Below are positions 10,381 through 22,620 of a stretch of DNA of 64,000 nt, in pieces. Within the stretch, counting starts at the first letter, position 1. Each line of letters starts with the position of its first letter. Source of the DNA: Akebia trifoliata. Its lineage: Eukaryota; Streptophyta; Magnoliopsida; Ranunculales; Lardizabalaceae. Position numbers and translations under genes: made by a program. The notes under the pieces are model-generated. The model searched no databases and had not been told where the DNA came from. It worked only from the letters and a program-made list of their open reading frames with translations. The stretch is taken from positions 26,865,317 through 26,929,316 of the forward strand of contig CM030719.1 of NCBI GenBank assembly GCA_017979445.1, in the 5' to 3' direction.

Positions 10381-13300
10381 CTGTTTCCAAGCCAAGAAAA
10401 AAATCATCACGTCTTTCCATTAGAAGGAAAACAAGGACATAACATCAAAAATGGTTATGTGGAAACAACATAATTTGGGAACTATTGGGATCCACTGAAC
10501 AAACAAGAACCATAACGCATCAGATTACGACTATTTAGCTTTTACATTATTAATTCTTTCAGCACAATGACATGTAGTATCCAGGTTTTGTTTCTAAGAA
10601 ACACTAGAATTATGGATTTGAATAACCCTAGAGATTATAAAGGATAAATTTTGTAACCATTTCAAAAAACAACTAAAGCTATGGTATTCAAGTAACAGTT
10701 ACTACTTACTTGAGGACCCATGCAAGTAACAGAATCTGTACAAAAACTGGATTAGAACTAGATTTTCACCCCAATTTAAAACATGGTATGGGTATTTCTT
10801 GATAACTTGGTGATCAGCCAAGGACTACAAAAATACATAGGTGTAGTGTACTTCTAGTTGGCTTTTTCATTATCAAGTATTAACATGCATGTATGCCTTA
10901 CATTACCAATGATAAATGTATTTGTCATGCCTCTCGCATGACTTTTGACTTTTTCTCCCTATTTGAATATTTCTCCCTAGTTGGCATTTTCATAGTCATG
11001 CCGCTCCCATGATTATTTGACTATTTGTCGATCATCTCGTGTATCTTCTTCAGGTGTAAGGACTTCAATGAGTTTAGGGGTGTCTTTTAATGATTTTGTT
11101 GCTATAGATGGTATTGTGTCCGTAGTATCTCTGTTTCTTAGCTTTGCGTCTGTAATCTTTTAGTTGGTCATCTTGACCACCTTTACTAAATTTTCGTTGC
11201 TTATATAAATAAAATAAAATAAAATGGTTCTGAGGTATTAGGATTTTAGATTACATTTTCATCCCTGATTTAGCATTTTTTTAGCAGTTTCATGTGTTAT
11301 ACTACAAAGCATAGCCAAAAATCACTACCTGGCACCAAGCAAGGTTGGTGCGATTGATCCCTAGCTTGGCTTCCACTCCTTTTTTTTTGACACTCCAATC
11401 TTTGTGATTATAAGGGGTTAGAAGTGCCATTGCCATGTCTAGAGATTATTTATATTGTATTCCCATAGGATACAAAGTAAATGGAGACATTTTTCCCTTC
11501 CCAATTTTATTCCTTTTTTTTGCTTTCCAATCAGTAGCTATGATTTGACTCAAAACGATTGCAATTCAACCTTGAAGGAAAGCACTTGTCAGGAGTCAGG
11601 TTTCTAGTCCCAGTGGATGGGTTGTTTTCAAAGCCTTGGTCCTTTTAGCTATAATATAGTAAGGGATGTGGTCGGTTTGTTAATGGCACAGAGATCAAGC
11701 TTGGATCCCAAATTCTGGAAGGGAAGTCGAGTGAATTTCAGATTGCAAGCCCATGTGGGGTTACTCCAAACTCCTGAGAGATGGACGTATCACCATTCAA
11801 ACAGGCCCCATATAGCCTATGAAGTGCAAACATTTGAATGGCAATATAACCTACAGAAACAAAAGAAACGGAAATTCTAAATAACTCTAGGGCCAATAAA
11901 GAAATAATGATGATGTTGGCAATAATAATAACACATAAAATTATTATTATTATAGGTAGCAAGGAACTTCAAGTACTTTACCTCTACAGGCAGACTGGCT
12001 GGGAATAGATTAATGGCACCAGGATTATAACTGAAGCTGCTGGGAAAGTATGATGTAATCAGCATCAAATTGGGACGCAACATATATAAGCAATTAATTG
12101 AATACAGATCTTCGATTTTAATACAGAAGTAAAAGTTGTGTGATGTGTTCAAAATAAGTAGAAATGTCTTTATTGTTTCAGAGTATGGCAGAAAATGGCC
12201 AAGCAATAAATGAAACAATATAATGGTTTTTGGCACCAAAGGTGTTAGATGCAGAATGCCAGTGCTTGTATGCTTATTCTTGGGTTTGAAACTTGTTGAC
12301 TGGAAAACATAAAAAATTTGTAGCGTAGGGAGCCATAAGAGTCTGACCAATACCTGCGAGACAGTACAAGCTGCCACACATATGGAATGAAGAACTCCTC
12401 AGGATGATTTTCTTGCTCATATGTGAACCGTAATTGAGTAAACATCTGCTCAGATTCAATATTTCCAAAATACAAGTTAGAGGCATGTTATTTTCCATGA
12501 AAATAATTTTTCTCAAAAAAATAATTGGACTACAATTTCTAATGCCAAATAGACCAATAACATTTTACCTTCATCCCTTCACCTCGCCAAGATCGGCAAT
12601 TGATGATTATGATTTGGAGGACTTCCTCCACAGACCATTCAACATCCATTATCTGGGCATCCATGCGGCTATTGAAAAAATCTAATACCTAAAAAGATGG
12701 AAGGTCATAAAAATATGTTACCCTCGAAAACATGATTGAACAGAGACATCAAGTACTTGTACTCAGCTTAGGAAAACTATTAACCTGAGCTGCTTTCTAT
12801 GGAAGGTAATAACAATTCAAAAGGCAAAGAAAACTAAGCACTCAAAGATTAGATTGCTTACAGTATAAATGTTTTCAAGCAGTTCGTTAAAGCGTGGATG
12901 GTTCTTGAAAGGCTGAAAGACCTCCTGCCGGTGCATTATTGCATATACAACCTGCACCAACGTGAAAATTCAGGCATATGAACCATGAAATAAATTGAGA
13001 TGATCCCAAACTGTGAGAGATATGACAAAATAGTTTCATATATGAGGAGATTGAAAAAAAGGTATAAGAACACAAGCGTAACTAAATTAGATGATGATAC
13101 CTCGGGATTTCGAGGCAGGGCATACGTCAGGATTGCATTTAAGATCTCCAGCACAATTCTTAGGAAGTCGGTATAAATGTGAAGCTCCGTTGTCTGCAAT
13201 GATAAAATCTTTTTCAGCTATAGGGGAGGATAGTGAAAGGTTAGTAGTAAACAAAATCAAGACAGATCACAAGCACAAAACCACAAGACAGATGAGAGAA

Positions 13301-16300
13301 AACTACCATATCTTCAGCGATGCTGCCTCCTTCTATTGAGTCTGGTTGAGTTTTAAGCACCTTATCATTTTTTAAGTCTGCTAATTTAGTATACCTGGAT
13401 GCAAGATCTCAAATTAATAGCCAGCAAACACAGAGAAACTTGACAAACTTTTTTCCTCATCAAAGGAAAATAAATGATGCATGAATGTTAATGACAACAG
13501 TTTAATTGTTTAGATCAATGGAGAACTAAGAAGGCTCAGGAGTGCCATACTTGCGTGAGAGCATATCGAAAAGGCTAACCAGCCTCTGTGATGCATATGC
13601 ACTCAACTTGTGAACGTGTGGTGCCATGTTTGCCAAAGTTGCAAGACAGTTTGTATGGAGGTAAACGTCCTGTTAAAGTACCAGCTGTCAGTGCAACAAC
13701 TAAATAATCATATAATGAAATCTATAAGTGAGAAGTAATTTCTTAATGTGCACATTGGAAAATGCTGTAATTGCTGCTTATTTATGGACCTTGAATATTA
13801 AAGAATGTTTTTATGTCTCCATGCTTCTATAGCTTTAACAAACTGCCACATATCCACATCATTTAACCAGACCAGAAAAAACAGAAGAATTTCATATTAA
13901 TGTTCAAGGCCTCAGTTAAGTTGCTCACTAAAGCATTCTCAATAAAACCCTATGCAGATACATGCACATAAAGAAATCAGCTGAAACGGATGTTCCAGAC
14001 CATACCCGCAGCTTAGACAGGTTATACTTGACAGTCCTTATGAGAATTATAACCATCAGAGATCCAAGAGATGTTTGATAGAGGCGGCGTTCTTGGTACC
14101 ATGGAACACTAGGCAATATCTGCAAAAGAAAATAAAATATGATTACAATTTTTATACACCGAAGATGCATAACGAACTAAGGGTGTCAATGGGTACTGGT
14201 AAGAACTGGAACTGAGATTTTATTTAGGTTCCGGTTCTGGGTATATGTGGGACCAACCCAGAACTGACCTGTTGACACCCCAAATGAGAAAAAATACAAA
14301 GAATTCTTACCATCTTGTGAATGCTGGCATTGAAAGACGAATCCTGACTTAGTATGAGAAGGATAATCAGTAACATGTAGATTTGATTAGACGTCCTCCT
14401 TGAAGCATTATAAAGTGTTTCCAGAATGGGCATCAGCTGTTCATTGCATTGCCAAATAGCAGCATGGTTTATATTAGTCTATATGACAACTAATACTCAC
14501 TGTATCGTCAAAGTAAATTGACAAATATGCACTAGATCTTATGACAACAACACGTGGCCAGTGTGAAAAAAACACTGGCCTTGTGTCCAAACGAATTAAA
14601 TGGCAAGGCCCATGCTTACAAACAATGCTTATAGAGGTTTTAAGGTTCAAACAAGAACCATTTTCTTAATAAAGTTCCACCAGTAACAATGTCAGTTTTT
14701 TTTAATAGGTAAACAAACTTTATTAAAGAGGGACGGTCAAGATGACCAAAAACCCCGGAGGAAGCTCAAAGAAGCTACAACAAAGAAAACTAAAACAAAG
14801 AAACAATGTCAGTTTTATACTTAAATGAAATCAACTAAGGGAATTGTGAGATGCAGATGCATACCAATGTATCCAAATCAGTTCGCACCAAAACATACTC
14901 CAAAAAGTCTGAGTTCCCATGCACCAATGAGTACAGCAGTAGGACAGAACTTTCATCAGCCAAGCACCTGCAAAGTAAAACCTGTTAAAGGGTACTCAGA
15001 AGATCTAATGAAGGCAGAACTTGCAGAGAGAGAGAGAGCACAAATTCAGTGGGCAAATACACCACAATTGCATATCCAATGTTTTTATTTCAATTACATT
15101 TTTTAAAGAATATATATCATCATTTTAAGAGAATTGCTCCGCATTTTAGGTCCTGAGAACTATTTCCTTCTCTATCTTGGAATATACACTTGAAAAAACA
15201 GTCCTTGAAAGTAAGAAACGAACAATCTCACCAATTTCATACATCAAATCATTTTCTAAACTGGGATGAATAGAGGTAACTTTCTTCAGAACAATTTCCT
15301 TGGTCGCTATTGATGGGATTGAAGAAATAGAGACAATTAAACATCGCATTGAGGCCTCAAAATACATATTATTTAAATCATTAATGTGATCGGTTTCTAT
15401 CTCCCATTTGTGTTATAAAACTGCATACAAATCACTGTAGTTGAGACTCAAAGCCATCCTAGGCTAATGCCTAGGAAAGACAGCCCCGTAAGATTTCATC
15501 TATGCCTATGGTAGGCGGCCAATGCTAGAACGCCTACCATTGCCAAGCATTGGCACCCAGGTGGGCTGCACATGGCCCAAAGCAGAAAATTCCACTCCAG
15601 ATGCATCAGCTTGGCCCTCTTTACAGTTATTTTTTTCAAAAAAGAAAGAAATAAAGAGAACAACTATATTCATCCCGTATTCGAGATAGGCAAGGAAATG
15701 AGAAAAAGTAAGCTCCTCTAAACATATCCGATAATTTTCCAAGAAAAGCTTAGCCTGGCAATTTTTTTGGTGTTTAGGGTTTTGTTTGAGACAGGAAAGA
15801 CACTCTCAGGAAGCTGGAAACCTTTGCCCAGATGCGCACCTTTGGATTCATTCACCCAGCTACTCAATGGATTATGAGGCGAAAGAAGAAAGAGAGAAAA
15901 TGCCATACTGTGTTTCTTTAAGGGAACGGCCAACTCACTTCCTTCCCCATCACATTCTGATGTCAGGGTTGAAAACTATCTCTGAGGTAATTTATCCTGT
16001 ATCATTTTTGTTTGAATTCCATTTTCCGTATGCAGACACCACAAGCATTGGTAAAAAACTTTGCTAAATTAGTATATTCCTTGACTATTTATTTGTTAAC
16101 TTTTCTTTATTTTATTTATTCTTAAACATTATTTTTTTTCTTTTATATCATATTAATAGATTAAATTTTGCATCGCATTTGTTTTATTTAAAGGTTAATT
16201 TCCTCATAATTCGTGTAATAATTATATAATTATCTGTGTACAATGCATGTGTATTTTGCTAGTTTTAATCATACAAATTGCAAATTTTAAATTGTTTTAA

Positions 16301-17005
16301 AAAAATTGTGCCCACAAAACCATTTTATCATGACAGGTTCACACCTTATCTGATCTGCTTGTGTTTAGAGCAGATCCTGGCAAGGTGGGAAAAGAAGACC
16401 TAGATTAAAATCAAAGTTGCTGGTATATCAAAATCAAGCAGAAGCTATATAATTGGTATTTCAGGTAAATATTGCTGTAACTGTAAATGCCGCACATGTA
16501 GATACGATCAGCATCAAAACATTGTGCAGATATTCATAGTGAATTGAAATGAGAAAAGAAATATATATATATATATATAGGGTCAGGTTCAAGGGCCATG
16601 TGAGAAAACATGTAAGAAAACTTTCGTTTTTCAAAATAAGGGTTAGAGGTTTTGGATTGAGCTGATTTTTGCAAGGATGGTCACATGATGAGAAGATCAT
16701 CCTCACAAAAAATCAGCTCAATCAGAAACCTCTAAATCCATCAAAAGTGATTTACAAATTAGTGATAAAAATTGAAAAAAAATCGACGGTCCACATTCTA
16801 AATCACTTTTAATGGGGTTAGAAGTTTCAGATTGGGCTGATTTTTTTTTTGGATGATCTTCCCATCATAGAGATCATCCTCACAAAAAATCAGCTCAATC
16901 TAAAATTTCTAACCCATATTTTAAAATTTTATTACCGCCGAAAGTTTTCTTACATGTTTTCTCACATGGCCTTGAACCTGACCCATATATATATATCTAT
17001 ATATA

Positions 17006-17042
<37 letters not shown>

Positions 17043-19746
17043 GAAACTAATAAACGTAAATCTACAGTTATCAGCAAATTCTGGAATAGGTGTAACAAAT
17101 ACTCACAGCCCAAGTGTGTCAAACAGAGAAGCAAAAGGTAATCTCACAAGTGGTCCACTGTGTGCATTCCCCTCAATATCCACACGATCAACTGGAAGCA
17201 GAGGATTCATTTACACCAAACTTAATATTGCTGGAAAACACAATGCCATTCCAATAATAAAAAAAAAATAGAAGAAAGATGGTCTTACATTCAACATCTC
17301 TAGCCTTTTCTAAAGCCTTGCAGTAAGGGTTATCAATAAAGTATGAACTTTCTGTCAGAAGAGAGTCTGAAACAGCACTGCCTTCACCTTCATCTGTTAT
17401 GGGCTCATTTACCATAACACATTTCCGATAATGAATGAGAACAAGTATTACAAGAAGACTGTTGTCTGCCAGTGAGTTTCTTGAACCTTCACCACCACTT
17501 GGACCGACAAGGTAATTGAATGGCAATAGTACAAGATTTGCTGCTAGCCAAACAAAAAAGTATGAGCAGCTTGTACCAGGAAAAAAAATTCTACAGAAGC
17601 ATACCCTATGCTAACTTTGGATCCTCAATTAATAGCAAAGAAAATACAATCATTAAAGGGATAAGAAGAATTCAGTCCGAGTGAAAAACTGGATCCTTGG
17701 ATCACTCTCTGATGCTTAAGAGTGTCATAACAACAAAGGACATGGAAACAGGATCCTTGCTTTGAAGGAAAGACTAAGGTCTAATGAGTTTGATCAACTA
17801 GATCAGCCTAGATAAAACTTGTCACCCAAAACTGTGAGGCAGAAGTCAGGAACAAAGACCACTATTATACACAAAGATTTAAAAAAAAAAAAAAAAAAAA
17901 AAAGACAGAAAGAAAAGAAAAAATAATAATAAAATAATAGAAAATGAATTGTGTAGCAAAAACTGCAATTATGGAAATGATCATAGGATCCACTGAATAG
18001 TGATGTGTTTTACCCTTTTTTCACTACAATATTTTATTCATTAAAAAAAATGGAAATAACATTAAAGACATGATGTATGCATTGTTAGAATTTTATAAGT
18101 GGAGATGTGATGTATGTATATTGTTACTATCAGAAGCATGTGGCATGGCGTATTTTTTGTTATTTCAAATCAATTCTAGAATTAATTTGTCAGAATTAAA
18201 CCATCTGGATGATTTTCCAGTCCATGATTCAAATATCACCCAACAGAAGAGTTGTAAAGGAAAAAATAGAACAAGAAATTCCTTCAAAGAAATGAATATC
18301 AAAATATGAAACGACCATACCTGCTGCAGAACCAACTTTCTGAAGAACACCAGGCTGCCCTCCTCCAGAAAAAATGGAATAAGATGCACCTTTTAATGGA
18401 ATACGAGGCCGCATAATATAATTAACTAGTAGTTTGCGAACAACCAAACCAACCAAAGAACTTTCCTGCTGGACAGAAGTAGCACTATGAGACAACCACA
18501 GTAAGTATTGAAGATCCTAGACCAACTGAAAAAATCCAAACAAGAAAAGCCAAAATGTCCATTCTTGTCACCTGAATCATCGCTGCATCAATGAATGGGT
18601 GTTCATCTCTTGGCCCAGGAGATGGCCCAGAACGAAGCTGAGTTGACATAGCCACAATCATAAAGTTCAATACTTCATGATGCAGTAGGTACGTTTGAGA
18701 ACTTGCAACATAAAATATGATAGAAACTCAGGAGTACAATAGAAGAAACTACTCAGAATGTGAGAAAATTTTGAAGAATCCAAAACATACCTTACATCTG
18801 ATGTACCAATAAAACTAAGAACACCATGCATAACAAAACTTTCAATATTTTGGCCTACAAAAAATAAGACATGTTATCAAATAAAGGCCCATAAGCATTA
18901 ACCATCTCACAGACTATAAAGATCCAAAGCATGAAAAGAGGAATAAGAAGGACAATATGTTCCATTGGTAAGAGAATCCGAGAGAAACTAAGCAAAGTTT
19001 TCTCAATACCTGAGAAAACGTAACTTAGTTTACCACCCCACACCTCAGTGTGCTAGTGAAGTCTGTGTGCAGTGACACCACAGACCTAGGATCAAGACCC
19101 CATCTTCACAACAACTTGAGTTTCAGCAGGCAACAAATACTTCCAAATTGCAAACCCAGGTAAGACAATAAAATAAAATGGAACTTGTAAAAAAAATTTC
19201 AAAAAACAACAGACAAATAAACTCCCATTCAACTCTATTTATATACCCCATCTTCAGCAGGCAACAAAGACTTTTTTTTTTATCGATAACAAAGACTTTC
19301 AAATTTCAAATCTAGACAAGACAATAAAATAAAAAGGAACTTGTAAAAGAAATTTCAAAATAAAATTAATCGAATAAACTTCCATTCAACTCTATTGATA
19401 TACATATCTTTTTTTCCGAGGCGCGTGCCTACAGATTTGTTATTGCCATCTAAACCTCTTTCATTTTCAACCTTCCACCAGACCAAGGCTTTTAAACACC
19501 AAGGAATAGGTGAGACACTTCAATGGCCTAAGGAGGAAATCCTTGACAATAACTCTTAAAAGTCATCCAAAACACTTGCACCAATAGAAAATGAGGCCCA
19601 AGATATTCCTAATAACCTCTTGGACAGGTTACTCCTTCCCCTGAAGAACATTTTTGTTTCTCTTTCCAAATGCTCCCAACAAGCAACACAGGGGATTAAA
19701 CTCCAAAGAATCCTTTCTTTTGATCAAAAAGTTGGGAACTGCCAAC

Positions 19747-19780
<34 letters not shown>

Positions 19781-21995
19781 TTGATTTAACAAGGAGAGGG
19801 TGTACGAGTGTTGGAAGTCCTCAGAATTCTTGGGGAAGGAGAGGATTTTTTGGAATTTTATTTCCCCAGACATTTCTTGGGGTTTATGGAAAGAAAGGAA
19901 TGGACAAGCCTTCCAAGGGAAGCAGCATTCTTTGCAGGAAATAATCTTTAGCATTGTGTGTTTGTTGTTTTATTTGTGTAAGCAATCCAAGAGTTTAGGG
20001 GGTTCTCATTTGAAGATTTCTTGTTTACGTGGGATCTTGTGTGTAAAGGGTGGCCAATCTTGTGGCGTTGGTTGTCCTTTGTTTTGTTTTTTGTTTTTTG
20101 TTTTTTGTTTTTTTTCCCCTGTTTTTGTGGCCTTTGCTTTTTTTTTTTTCTCTCTCCTTGTCCTCTTTTCAATAAAATTTTGGTTATCAAAAAAAGAAAA
20201 GAAAAGCCAATGAATATGGATGAGAGTCATGAATGAGACGATAGTTAATAGGCTCACCGGTAGATTTACACATAGATCAAAAGTTGGGAGAAATAAAAGG
20301 TCAGGCATAACATTGTCCAAAGTAAGAATATTATCCAAGGCATTTAACAACCGAAAAAGGCCACTTTAGATGGGATCTTGGAGCCCAAAAATACTGAAGC
20401 TGGAAGTTCTACTCCTCAATCAAATCCGGCGATCTTCCTCCAAAGGAAATGTGGGCATGAAAGATATCAACTAATCAAAGCTAGAACTAGCCTGCTAGAC
20501 TCAAGCTCCCAATCTCAAGTGGTATCTCGACACCCATTTGACAATATTATTAAAGATTACTAACACTAAAGGTCCCAAAGAAGCCAAGGAATTACTTTTG
20601 TCAGAGTGCAAAAAAGAAGGAATTGCTATCTAAGGAATACATGATGCATGATGGATGGATGGGAGGATCGTTCTTGCCCGTACTAGTTTCAAATATATGA
20701 TGAAGATGCAGTCGGATAACACCATCCAAAGAATCCCATCTAGGATATAACTTGACCAAATTTTGACCTAATACCCATTCAATCTACCCCTTCTTTTCAC
20801 AATGTAAAGAAGTATGGAAAACAATCAAAGAAAAGTCTAAAATTAGATAGAAATTTGGACCATCCATCAGGTTAGCTTTTCACCTATCAAATCTTAAAGA
20901 AGACCATCAAATGGTAGGTCTAAAAAGCTTGCATGTGTACCACAAGTTCAGAAAGGCACTGAAACTTTAACTTCTCTGATGCCCATAACTAACAGACCCT
21001 TTTAACTGGAAAATAATGATCTTAACACAAGCAGTTACATCATGGCATCATAAGCAAAGATTTCTAGCTAATGAATTATTAATCAGTGAATTACCCCTCA
21101 AGATATCTTCTGGTGTTGCTTCACCTTCACCTATGGACAGATGTAATTCCTCAAACTTATCGCTTTTAGCATTCTCGATTAAGTATTTCAGAAACACAGA
21201 TGATATGTATACTGCATTTACAGCCTTCGTATAATCTGTTGCAGACTCAGTAGAGGTTGACATAAAATCTTGCAAACTCCGAACCAGATGAATCAAAAGC
21301 TTTGCAAGATGTCTCGTGTGATAATTGTTCTTCGCTGCACAAGCACAAACAAAGCTAAGACAATGAGTACCCATACTTGGAACAGTTATTCCCCCTCCCA
21401 CCCCCCCCCCCCCCCCAAAAAAATAATAATAATAATAAATAAATAAATAAATAATAGAAGAAAGAATCATGATCTCATTCCCTGAGAAAGCTTAAGTTCT
21501 ACAAATGTAATGGTTCACAACAGAACTAAGTAATAATCTATTAGTTCAATTTAAACGAATTTTACACATTATGAACAGGAAAAAATTGCATATTTTTATG
21601 AGTCGAACTTCGAATCCTTTGTGTCAAAATCCATTTAAAATACCTAATTATCGATTTCTAGGTAATGTGCCGCACTGTTAACTACATAAGTTGGAAAATT
21701 TTAAAGAAACTAACAAGAAAAGAATAACTGAAGAAATGATCAAACAAAGATAGCTAAATTACTTAATTTTTTTAGACGATTGAGTTGAGAAGTGACAGAA
21801 GTACTAACCAAAAGCCTCGCATGCTTGAAGAATTCTTTCGTGCGGCCATTCGAGAATGAGAGGAAGCTCGAGCAATTTCTGCCAGAAATCTGAGGAAATT
21901 GGGAACGATTTCTCTCCTACTAAGGTGGTGATTAGGTACTCTGCCGTGTCTTGTGGCCGCGCGTTTTTTTGCGGCATCGAAGGCACCGCACCCAT
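10324..21995 (-). CDS. DYM: Dymeclin family protein (18 exons)
   Basis: Dymeclin is a peripheral Golgi protein of secretory trafficking; its human homologue is mutated in Dyggve-Melchior-Clausen dysplasia, and the N-terminal glycine after Met (MGAVPSM) fits N-myristoylation. Exons: 21995-21809, 21334-21095, 18854-18791, 18701-18572, 18465-18321, 17543-17289, 17191-17107, 14967-14865, 14436-14311, 14119-14006, 13669-13551, 13394-13307, 13193-13101, 12951-12862, 12688-12569, 12445-12354, 12039-11982, 10380-10324. All junctions are GT-AG, phases agree, and the sum is 2,166 nt (721 aa), as expected for plant Dymeclin. Recognisable words include [58 protein letters not shown] and [15 protein letters not shown]. 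Three acceptors are AGCAG tandems, so exons 5, 6 and 17 could each shift by one codon. The last exon (19 codons) is the least certain. Introns hold MITEs and LINE remnants. Confidence 0.93.
11041..11225 (+). mobile_element. LINE 3' tail remnant
   Basis: The wording gttggtcatcttgaccacct, followed by an A+T-rich tail ending (AAAAT)n at 11,205-11,225, is typical of plant L1-type 3' ends. The same 'ggtcatcttgacc' core is found in the LINE insertion at 14,700-14,801. It lies in the last Dymeclin intron. No target duplication was recognised. Confidence 0.5.
14178..14281. mobile_element. short hAT-like MITE (about 100 bp)
   Basis: Ends aagggtgtcaatgggt / acctgttgacacccc form an imperfect terminal inverted repeat. 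The interior (ggaactgagattttatttaggttccggttc) also folds back. It lies in a Dymeclin intron. The terminal type resembles hAT MITEs, but the family was not proven. Confidence 0.5.
14685..14816 (-). mobile_element. 5'-truncated LINE insertion with 15-bp target duplication
   Basis: A 102-bp insert (14,700-14,801) is bounded by perfect direct repeats aacaatgtcagtttt at 14,685-14,699 and 14,802-14,816. On the minus strand the insert reads as an L1-type 3' end (ggtcatcttgacc, then aataaagttt, then a terminal A-rich tail). Short 5'-truncated inserts with long target duplications are the normal product of target-primed reverse transcription. It sits in the Dymeclin intron between the exons at 14,967-14,865 and 14,436-14,311. 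Confidence 0.85.
16580..16984. mobile_element. TA-embedded foldback element E4 (two modules, 405 bp)
   Basis: Starts gggtcaggttcaagggccat and ends with its inverted form, atggccttgaacctgaccc. (TA)n lies on both sides (16,560-16,579 and 16,985-17,039). Two foldback modules (about 16,640-16,737 and 16,814-16,917) share wording with E0-E3: gttagaag/gttagagg, gagctgatttttt, gatcatcctcac. It lies about 10 kb from the cluster and inside a Dymeclin intron. Confidence 0.7.
16985..17039. repeat. (TA)n microsatellite
   Basis: About 55 bp of alternating TA with two C interruptions, abutting element E4. A shorter TA tract lies on E4's other side. Confidence 0.9.
19099..19405. repeat. two-copy tandem duplication in a Dymeclin intron (about 150-bp unit)
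   Basis: The order ccccatcttca, caggcaacaaa, agacaataaaataaaa, ggaacttgtaaaa, cattcaactctatt, gatatac/tatatac occurs once in about 19,099-19,247 and again in 19,248-19,405. The second copy carries a T-rich insertion near 19,271. Confidence 0.7.
19500..19735 (-). mobile_element. LINE ORF2 C-terminal remnant, minus strand
   Basis: Minus-strand translation contains an open stretch with the flavour of the plant L1 ORF2 tail ([17 protein letters not shown]). Nucleotide wording (aaagaaaggattctttggag, cttcaggggaaggag) parallels the plus-strand remnant at 19,776-20,206. It is frameshifted and incomplete. Confidence 0.4.
19747..19780. repeat. (GT)n(GA)n compound microsatellite
   Basis: About eight GT units run directly into nine GA units, between the two opposed LINE remnants. 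Confidence 0.9.
19776..20206 (+). mobile_element. LINE 3' end remnant, plus strand
   Basis: An open stretch from about 19,800 to 20,010 includes [15 protein letters not shown], a characteristic motif of the C-terminal part of plant L1 ORF2. It is followed by a T-rich 3' UTR with repeated gttttttgtttttt, an AATAAAATTT signal near 20,170 and an A-rich tail at 20,188-20,206. No target duplication was recognised. It lies in the large Dymeclin intron 2. Confidence 0.6.
21391..21453. repeat. compound simple repeat: poly-C, (TAA)n, (TAAA)n
   Basis: A run of 17 or so C (21,400-21,416) is followed by poly-A, about six AAT units and five AAAT units, in Dymeclin intron 1. Runs of this kind are prone to assembly error. 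Confidence 0.85.
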
Positions 21996-22203
21996 CTCAA
22001 ACCCTAACACAAGATCACAAATCAAATTTCGAAATCTTCGATTTGAGATTCACGAGCACCGACATTGCTGAGGAAGATTAAACAGAAGAAGATGATATGG
22101 AAATGGAAGAACAGAAAGAGATGGAGATCAAAGTTTTCTTGTTTAGATCTGTCGGTCCAAATCGAAATCCCTAAGTTTCTCTGCTCGTCAAGAAGAAGAA
22201 TCA

Positions 22204-22230
22204 CAGAGAGACAAAGAGAGAGAGAGAGAG
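22204..22230. repeat. (GA)n in the Dymeclin 5' leader/promoter
   Basis: A GA-rich run about 210-235 bp upstream of the Dymeclin ATG (21,995). GA/CT tracts are common in plant 5' leaders; a regulatory role is only inferred. Confidence 0.75.
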
Positions 22231-22620
22231 GACTTCGGTTTTAGGTGACAAGGCGTTTTGGTCTCTTTGATGATGATGATGGCCATTAACAGCACATAGA
22301 TTACTTGTAGTTGACATTCAGTAATAGTTATTTGGGTGATTTTGATGTACCCCTCTACATTTTGGTGAATATTTGAGATACCCTGTGTTTTGAAACTTAT
22401 AACATACCCTTGACCTAAGTTATACTCTAAAGGGCTGAAGATTGATAGAAATTGACCTAAAAAACCTTGCTTCAACCTCTAGTCCAAAACCTAATAATTT
22501 TTCTCTCCGTAACCAGTCATCTTCAATCTCTATGGTATATTTTTCCTTTTATTCAATTAGGGCATATAATGGATTGGATTCAAATCAAGGTCAATTTGGG
22601 ACCAATTCAACAATAATTAG

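Larger units (their letters stand above)
14968..17106. other. DYM: Dymeclin intron 7 (2.1 kb), non-coding content
   Basis: Besides element E4 and its TA tracts, this intron holds an inverted word pair near 15,511-15,541 (ggtaggcgg / cgcctacc) and open frames near 15.2 and 15.8 kb that match no family I recognise. No second gene is supported inside the intron. Confidence 0.5.

Noticed and set aside
15146..16067. Open frames in Dymeclin intron 7
   Set aside because: No family resemblance, no splice context, and located inside a well-supported intron.
20006..20350. Lys/Gln-rich minus-strand frames
   Set aside because: They come from the T-rich LINE 3' UTR read backwards.
21400..21416. Poly-C run as a possible regulatory quadruplex
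   Set aside because: An isolated homopolymer in an intron and a frequent assembly artefact; no four-tract pattern.
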